From assembly GCA_033398695.1 (NCBI GenBank), contig CM065809.1:174954501-175018500 (forward strand): a stretch of 64,000 nucleotides of DNA, written 5' to 3'. Below are positions 58,601 through 64,000 of the stretch, piece by piece. The first letter of the stretch is position 1; each line of letters starts with the position of its first letter. Both the position numbers and the translations under genes were made by a program. Source of the DNA: Orobanche coerulescens. Its lineage: Eukaryota > Streptophyta > Magnoliopsida > Lamiales > Orobanchaceae. The notes below the pieces were generated by a model. The model saw nothing but the letters and a program-made list of their open reading frames with translations, was not told the origin of the DNA and ran no database searches.

Positions 58601-60793
58601 CGAGCCGAGCCGAGCTTTCGAGCAGCTCGTTTCGCATAACAGCTCTACCTGCGGAGGTGACTGAAAGGTATTGTCGAAGTGGTGAAGACAGCCAGTCCCA
58701 CTGTGAACCACGGTAATTTGGAAACTACAATGACAGGATAATGTTGTGAACCACAACACCACCACCTATCTCCTCATTTGTATAAATAGTCCTCTTAGTG
58801 CCGCCTGTGCCCTCGTGGTCTCGTTTTTAGATTTCATTCACATGAGGACTTTGTCTACACTGTATAAATGCATGATCCTTCCCACGTCCAGTTCATCTAC
58901 CAATTGCCTCTTCAGACAAAGGGCCATCAAGTCTCTCCTCGGACGGCCGTATTGATAATAGACCATCTTTGATCTTTCTCTATTAACTCAGATAAATGAT
59001 CTTCGATGTGTTTGAAAGCGCAAGCCATAGGTGAAGCTATATACTTAAGCCCGCTCTGTCCAGGTCAACTTCACATGGGCAGTGAAGCACACTGCATATC
59101 CAGTAGAGCGGAAACGTAAATCACATCATTCGGCCAGATCTCGGCAACCTTTTCAATTAAAGATTAGTCTGGGGCATTGTTCTGATGCCTTGTTGCGACT
59201 TGTGAGCACATTGAAATCACCTATGATTAGATCGGTATGATATTGTTAATATTCGAATGGTTTTGTCTTTAGGCTTCACTCAGAAGGCCTCATATCGGTG
59301 GATCTTGTGAAGACTACCTATTTATGTCTAGTAACTCTAGTTAATGTGGAACTTTAGTTTGCACACCAAACAGACCTAAAAACAGTCTCGATTCTTCCGC
59401 AGCCTCTTGTGGTTGTAGCCATTGTATATGAGGTCTTAGTATTTAGATGGGATATTAATATGCTGTTTAATATTTTTGTAGAGCAGTAATAGTTTATTTT
59501 GCTACTGTATATAGCAGTTGATAAGTAAGTTTTCTTTTTAGTATGATTATCTTAGTTTGTTTGTTATTAATGTGAACCTCGCCTGGGCAGGATGATTGCA
59601 GATCCAGCCTTTTTGTACAGGCTGCTTCTCGAGCAGGCAACTACAATTGGTTGCTCAGCTTGGTGGGAGATTAAGAATCGCAAGGAGAGGTACGTGCATT
59701 TTAGGGTTTTGATAACCAAAAAAACACACTAATACTGTGTGCTTAACTGCCGTTGGACATAAGAAACATCTGAATATTTGTTGCAGGATAAAGCAGGAAT
59801 GGGATCTTGCCCTCATCAATGTACTCACTGTGACAGCTTGCAATGCAATCGTTGTTTGGTCACTTGCTCCTTGTCGTTCGTATGGGAATACTTTCCAATT
59901 CGATTTGCAAAACACACTGCAGAAGCTCCCAAACAATATATTTGAAAAGAGTTACCCAATGAGAGAATTCGACTTCCAAAAGAGACTTCAATCATTCTTC
60001 TTCAAAGCTGCAGAATTATGTATGGTGGGATTTACTGCTGGAGCTGCACAAGGCGCTGTATCAAATCTTGCTGCCAGCAAAAAGGAGGGAAGGTAAGTAC
60101 AACTTTATTTGATGTATCAGAACAAAATCCTATGATTTTCGTCTCATGTACTTTTGATTTGTTTTATTCCAAAGTTTCCGACACTTTTTTTGTTTTGTTT
60201 TTAAATTACCTCCTTGTTCCTCAACTGCTGGTTCCTAAATCAGGCTCTCAGTGATCACCCCATATGTGAGATCTAATGCTCTCGGTTATGGAGCTTTTCT
60301 TGGCCTTTATGCAAATTTGAGATATCAGCTCCTGTGTGGATTGGACAGAGCAGTTACCAGCTACTTTGATGTTATTGGAGTAGCTCTGTTCTTCAGCACA
60401 GCCCTGAGGTGTGTATTCTGTGGATTTTCAATGTATTTTCTTTAAAATGTCGTTTCTGATCATCACACACAAAATCTATTTGGCATGTTAAATGCGTGTA
60501 GGGTCCTGAATACTCAATTGGGAGAGATGTCTAGATTGGGCTGGCTGGGCGTGCAGGTGGATCCACTGGCTCACTCGGACCATCTACTGAAAGCGGCTTA
60601 CAATAGACCTTCAGAAGGAGTAGTTGACCAATCTTCTTCCAAGTGGTTTATTTCCAAGAATGCCATCGTATCTGGGCTTGGGCTTCTCGGGATCGGACAG
60701 GGACAGACTAACTCGACCATGGAGGGCGGTGCACCTACTCCCAATAGGGCTAGGAGGAAGAGAACCGTTAGGAGGAAGATGGCAACAACTTGA
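49688..60793 (+). CDS. RETICULATA-related (DUF3411) plastid membrane protein, eight exons
   Basis: Exons: 49688-50062, 50758-50928, 51055-51147, 51230-51345, 59591-59689, 59787-60092, 60244-60408 and 60502-60793. GT..AG borders and phases agree throughout, giving 538 residues. The Ser/Thr-rich first 60 residues look like a chloroplast transit peptide. Residues 126-175 are Gly-rich then Asp/Glu-rich (GGGGGDMGNG, DDDDYFDNFD). The DUF3411 core follows (LFRRRLVLGE, EWQKTMMDLPDGFRQAYEM, ERIKQEWDLALINVLTV, NALGYGAFLGLYANLRYQ) with about four hydrophobic helices. Family members sit in the plastid envelope and mutants of some have reticulate leaves. Which paralogue this is remains open. Intron 4 is 8245 bp and contains copia, gypsy and hAT insertions; it must be spliced accurately for the protein to be made. 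Confidence 0.92.
51346..52219 (+). other. Proximal part of RETICULATA-related intron 4
   Basis: A/T-rich intronic sequence after the GTGAATT donor. No element or gene recognised. Confidence 0.5.
52220..53345 (-). pseudogene. Ty1/copia pol remnant (reverse transcriptase to RNase H), antisense in the intron
   Basis: Minus-strand frames give, in order, a reverse transcriptase region with LALHCNW and NAFLLGILHE-like words (near 53340-53200), LLLYVDI (53030-53000), LPGSLQYITITRP (52800-52770) and GNCVFLGQNLILWTFKK (52560-52500). These are consecutive copia blocks but spread over all three frames with many stops. It is an old fragment without LTRs. Confidence 0.65.
53346..54238. other. Intron 4, unassigned segment
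   Basis: Begins TAAGAGCACTCACATTAC, similar to one end of a Harbinger-type MITE, and has many GCGCTATTTGCGC-like words to about 53530. No matching right end found. A T-rich run lies at 53727-53751. Confidence 0.4.
54239..55563 (-). mobile_element. 1.3-kb mini Ty3/gypsy deletion derivative
   Basis: LTRs 54239-54576 (338 bp) and 55227-55563 (337 bp) differ only by one single-base indel. A perfect 5-bp duplication ACCTT flanks them (54234-54238 and 55564-55568). On the minus strand a purine tract GAAGAGGGAGAGAA sits directly before the 3' LTR. The 650-bp interior keeps one open frame on the minus strand (within 54501-55292), ending in words like LKTLDHIRTADVFEVK and DSRTNLFEEGEND, typical of the extreme end of a gypsy polyprotein. 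Gag, protease, reverse transcriptase and integrase are missing. No standard primer-binding site is recognised. It must have moved using another element's enzymes, recently. Confidence 0.9.
55564..56553. other. Intron 4, A/T-rich segment
   Basis: No gene or bordered element seen. Downstream side of the minus-strand transposon-protein pseudogene. Confidence 0.4.
56554..57828 (-). pseudogene. Remnant of a plant-transposon-associated protein gene
   Basis: Minus-strand frames show an acidic N-terminus (57828-57619), a globular part (57539-57204) with FQDLVSGFTCRLMGQEF and SVFGVSTRGAREL, a continuation in another frame (FDNCKSSGIPNGFIKDP), and C-terminal pieces at 57113-56814 and 56748-56554. These words resemble the family called putative plant transposon protein (Pfam Transposase_32, from memory). 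Frame breaks and stops show decay. A small internal doublet (CCCTTCTTCAA..GTAGATCGCGA) lies at 57625-57735. Family assignment is tentative. Confidence 0.45.
58275..58647. mobile_element. hAT MITE with GAGCCGAGC iterons
   Basis: 373 bp. Perfect 12-bp inverted termini TAGAGCTGTTAT and ATAACAGCTCTA, with a perfect 8-bp duplication CCTGCGGA (58267-58274 and 58648-58655). The interior is packed with GAGCCGAGCCGAGC/GCTCGAGCTCGGC words. Same terminal motif as the hAT composite at 44640-45238. Confidence 0.95.
58656..59590 (+). other. Distal part of RETICULATA-related intron 4
   Basis: A/T-rich intronic sequence up to the TGGGCAG acceptor before exon 5. Nothing else recognised. Confidence 0.5.
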
Positions 60794-62523
60794 ACTTTGG
60801 GTTATATTTTAGTTTGCTGCTACCTATCTCGACTTCACAATTTTGCAGCCTAGTAGAGACCTATGTGAAATTCTTTTGCTCCATGCCCCCTCTCTATGGA
60901 GAGATACATACCGAGATATATGCTCTCATCCTGCTCATGTCGTCGTAATTGTTGAGCAAGGCAGAATTGGTTTCTGATGGATGTTTGAAGGAATTCGTCC
61001 CAAAAATTTTAACTGCTGTAATTTTTTTCACCTCAATTCTGGTATCTAATGACGATTGTGCTTTAATAAATGTTCTCGACTGTACGAAAGCTTGACGAGT
61101 ACTGCTGTTGTGACGTGTTCATATAATCTACTTTTTACTACTTTCTAATATGTTTTTTTTGGTGCTGTAATCTCTTAGAGGAAGAGAGACGGTCTTAGGC
61201 TTCAAAATGAAGTCTCCAAAATCTAGAAGAAACAAATGCTGAATTACTATAAAAGAAAGCAACTTGTTTATTGAATGGATTTGGGTCAAAAAAGGAACAT
61301 GACTGAAGTTGCATAAAACAGACAGGGATCGGTCGTGAGACAGTTTGGGTTTTGATCATGTTTTGGGTCGCATGTGGGCAGCTCGGTCGCGCAGATAGGT
61401 GCTAGGTCGCACCAGCAGGAGGCCTCGATGGCACATGAGTGCTTGCAAGCGTTGGATGTAGTGTCGGTTGTTCTGCCGGTTGTTCCAGGTATTGCATTGG
61501 TTGTTCCTGGTTGTTTTGAAGGTCTGAGCTAATTTAGAGTTTTAAGAGTCCGTTTTTATGCACGACCTGCTCTGTATATTACCTAAACATATCGTAAAAG
61601 TATCGAAAATTACCAAATTTACCGAAAACCTAAAAGTAACATAAAAACCTAAAAATAAAGTAATATATCACAAACAATAGGAACAAAAAAGAGTAAAACA
61701 AATCCCTCTCACTTAACTATTTGTTTGTCCTCGAACAAAACAATCGTTTGAGGGGATTTAAATAAAAAAAAAAGCGAATTTAAATTCATAGCAATCTGTA
61801 ATTACTCGTCCTTACATCTTAACTTGGACCATAAAGAAATGAAGATAACGTGAAATTAGTTAGGTGGAACACTAGGCTTATATGTGTTGCTCTCCATACA
61901 AATGCCCGACCCGTACCTCAAAATCGAACATCATGTTCGACCATGGCATATCCAAAACCACTTATTTTACATGCTTAATAGGGGCACGCTATGCCTTAAC
62001 CATTTCATCACTTTAGTGGCAACAAATTCTTGATCGATTTTAAATATTTCACGTCTCATTGAGATTTCAAAGCCCGATACTTATAGAGATCCTTCTGTTC
62101 AAAATTTCATACTTAGTGATACCTCTCATGTGAAACGGTTTTCAAAAAACGAAACTCCTTTTTTATAAGTATGTTTATTTTTTGAATCCAAGGCATAGCG
62201 CATCCGTAAATACAACCATCAATAATCAAGACAAGATCAACTGACCACCTCGTAAATCACAAACTACTTCAAGCCCCACAATCCTAATTAACATTCACTT
62301 TTGCTAATGCACATATCAACGAGTCTCAATCCTTATGGAAACTGCATATCAAGTAATAATAGGAAACTTCACATTCAAACATTCATTTGAAATTAAATCC
62401 CAAAATAAAGGTTAAGTCGACAAAGACGGACAAACTAGGTAGACTAAGCACACACTAACTAATCACATGTTAACATGAAAATTTTAATTTCAAATTTGAA
62501 GTAAATAACAATAAGATAAAAAT
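60794..62523. other. 3' flank and intergenic DNA
   Basis: The 3' untranslated region probably extends 200-400 bases beyond the stop (possible polyadenylation signal AATAAA at about 61065). Beyond it is A/T-rich DNA with no gene supported. Confidence 0.5.
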
Positions 62524-63519
62524 CTGAAAAAAACAATAATCATGTTTAAGAAATTCAAGTTAAAGTAAAATCTCCATAAATTAATACTCTATAAATTAAT
62601 AAAATAATATTTTTTTAGAGATTCTCTTTATAAATAAATAGGTCTTATCAATACTATAAATTAATACTAATCTTTTCACGATTATATTGCCCCAACTCAT
62701 GATGTTCCAATAGATTTCTGTAGAGTCTCCTATAGTCGTGCATGTTCCACCATCACATGGTTAAATTTTAATTAGTTACAAGAAATTGGTTGAGAAACGT
62801 GAGGAATTGATTGAGTTTGCTCATTTATATATAATCTTGAACTTATCTGATTCTGTGATTAGACGAATAGGCAAAACTGAAAATGCTAAACAGCTTTGGG
62901 ATAAACTTGGGGAAACGTTTACTGAAACATCTTTGCCGAATAAATTATTCCTTCTCGAAAAGTTTTTTCGATATAAGCTGGATTTTAATAAAGATATTGA
63001 TGGTAATCTTGATACTTTTACAAAGTTAGTACAAGATATAAAACAAAGGGGTGATAAAAACATTGATGACTATTCCCCTATTGTGCTCTTGAATGTTATC
63101 CCTGATGCTTATAATGATGTGAAATCTGCTATCAAATATGGGAGGAATTCTGTTACTTTAGATACTGTTATAAGTGGCTTAAAGAGTAAGGAACTAGACT
63201 TGAAAGTTAATAAGGTTTCTAAACCGGTGTCTGATGTCAATTTTGTAAGGTCTAAGCAACAACTTAAAAAGAAACCGTTTAACAAAACTGAAAAAAACAA
63301 TAATCATGTTTAAGAAATTCAAGTTAAAGTAAAATCTCCATAAATTAATACTCTATAAATTAATAAAATAATATTTTTTTAGAGATTCTCTTTATAAATA
63401 AATAGGTCCTATCAATACTATAAATTAATACTAATCTTTTCACGATTATATTACCCCAACTCATGATGTTCCAATAGATTTCTGTAGAGTCTCCTATAGT
63501 CGTGCATGTTCCACCATCA
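62524..63519. repeat. 232-bp direct repeat flanking a copia gag fragment
   Basis: 62524-62755 and 63288-63519 are offset by exactly 764 bases and differ at only a few positions. Each contains CCATAAATTAATACTCTATA and TGATGTTCCAATAGATTTCT. The repeated sequence starts TG and ends CA, but no target duplication or primer-binding site supports reading the copies as LTRs. A tandem duplication of a 764-bp unit or a recent local event is equally possible. Confidence 0.85.
62786..63313 (+). pseudogene. Ty1/copia gag fragment
   Basis: A 175-codon open frame without an ATG (it opens at TTG) carries the central copia gag domain: NAKQLWDKLGETF, LFLLEKFFRYKLD, DNLDTFTKLVQDI-like words and NVIPDAYNDVKSAI. 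It ends in a Lys-rich stretch and its stop lies inside the second direct repeat. N-terminus and zinc knuckle are missing. It belongs to a different copia group from the element at 21785. Confidence 0.75.
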
Positions 63520-64000
63520 TATTAATGAAATATATATGAATTCATTTATCTTCAATACATGCATGTAATTAATTTGTTGAATTTAAAAAATCACTCTTTT
63601 AGTTAATAAATTATTAATTTATTGATATATTAATATCTCTCTAAATTAATAAAATTTAGTGTCTCGAAGCTATCAATGTATAGAGTTTTTTTTTTTTCTT
63701 TTGTATAATAGGTAGATTATAATGATGGGGTTCCAATTTACCTCAGTTATGACTTTACCAAATACCTCAGTTTTCGTTGCCATTTATTTTAGGAAGGCAT
63801 ATCTAAAAGTTCATAAATATAATTATATAATTTAGAGTTAACTATATTTTTTGTTCTCGTGGTTTGCCGGGTATTTCACTTGCAGTCCAATTTTTTAAAA
63901 AATTTCGGGTTTGTTTCAAAAGTGAAACACCCGTTTCAGTTTCAGTCCATGTTGGTGTTGACTGTTAGTTTGACCGGTTAAACAATATAAAATGACTAAA
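63520..64000. other. A/T-rich right end of window
   Basis: Words such as TCTCTCTAAATTAATAAAATTTA (in part) continue the style of the neighbouring repeat to about 63690. The last 150 bases (TTCTCGTGGTTTGCCGGGT onward) resemble the start of a repeat that is cut by the window edge. No gene. Confidence 0.35.

Overview
This is nuclear DNA from a flowering plant, most likely a eudicot. The genes have introns with GT..AG borders, the proteins belong to plant families (plastid rhomboid protease, RETICULATA-related protein, RING-H2 ligase, GRF zinc finger), and the spaces between genes are filled with plant transposons: Ty1/copia and Ty3/gypsy elements, an RTE LINE, hAT, CACTA, Harbinger and Mutator-type elements. 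Species cannot be named from the sequence alone. There are no operons, CRISPR arrays or bacterial features.

Five protein genes look intact. They are: a small GRF zinc-finger protein (6360-6920, minus); a proline-rich membrane-anchored protein that may be a DUF7036 member (10464-16070, plus, five exons); a plastid-type rhomboid protease (17691-21319, minus, nine exons, convergent with the previous gene); a single-exon RING-H2 ubiquitin ligase with an 18-Asn tract (45644-46555, minus); and a RETICULATA-related plastid membrane protein (49688-60793, plus, eight exons) whose fourth intron has grown to 8.2 kb by transposon insertions. For every multi-exon gene the exons were joined by hand, and the reading frame stays open across every splice junction.

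The left end (1-5406) holds an LTR terminus and a truncated minus-strand Ty3/gypsy element with a 3.0-kb LTR and a Met-tRNA primer-binding site. From 21785 to 31696 lies a complete but decayed Ty1/copia element with 174-bp LTRs. A 2.9-kb solo LTR of the same gypsy family has landed inside its 3' region with a perfect TTAGT target duplication. From 32 to 39 kb there is a tandem array, then a broken FAR1/MULE-type transposase gene fused to an OTU cysteine-protease domain and itself interrupted by a Harbinger-type MITE.

From 39.9 to 45.5 kb there is a run of bounded DNA transposons: a hAT-like MITE, a 144-bp Mutator-type MITE, a Harbinger element carrying only the Myb-like gene, and a non-autonomous CACTA element. 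The CACTA element contains a tRNA-like three-way-junction sequence and a nested hAT composite. Further hAT and Mutator-type MITEs with exact target duplications lie at 48.3-49.0 kb and 58.3 kb. A nearly pristine 1.3-kb deletion derivative of a gypsy element lies at 54.2-55.6 kb. The right end has a 232-bp direct repeat flanking a copia gag fragment.

The most unusual material is the OTU-carrying MULE gene, the tRNA-like element inside the CACTA transposon, the copy-specific palindromic repeats upstream of the TATA box in the two gypsy LTRs, and the mini-gypsy element in the RETICULATA-related intron.
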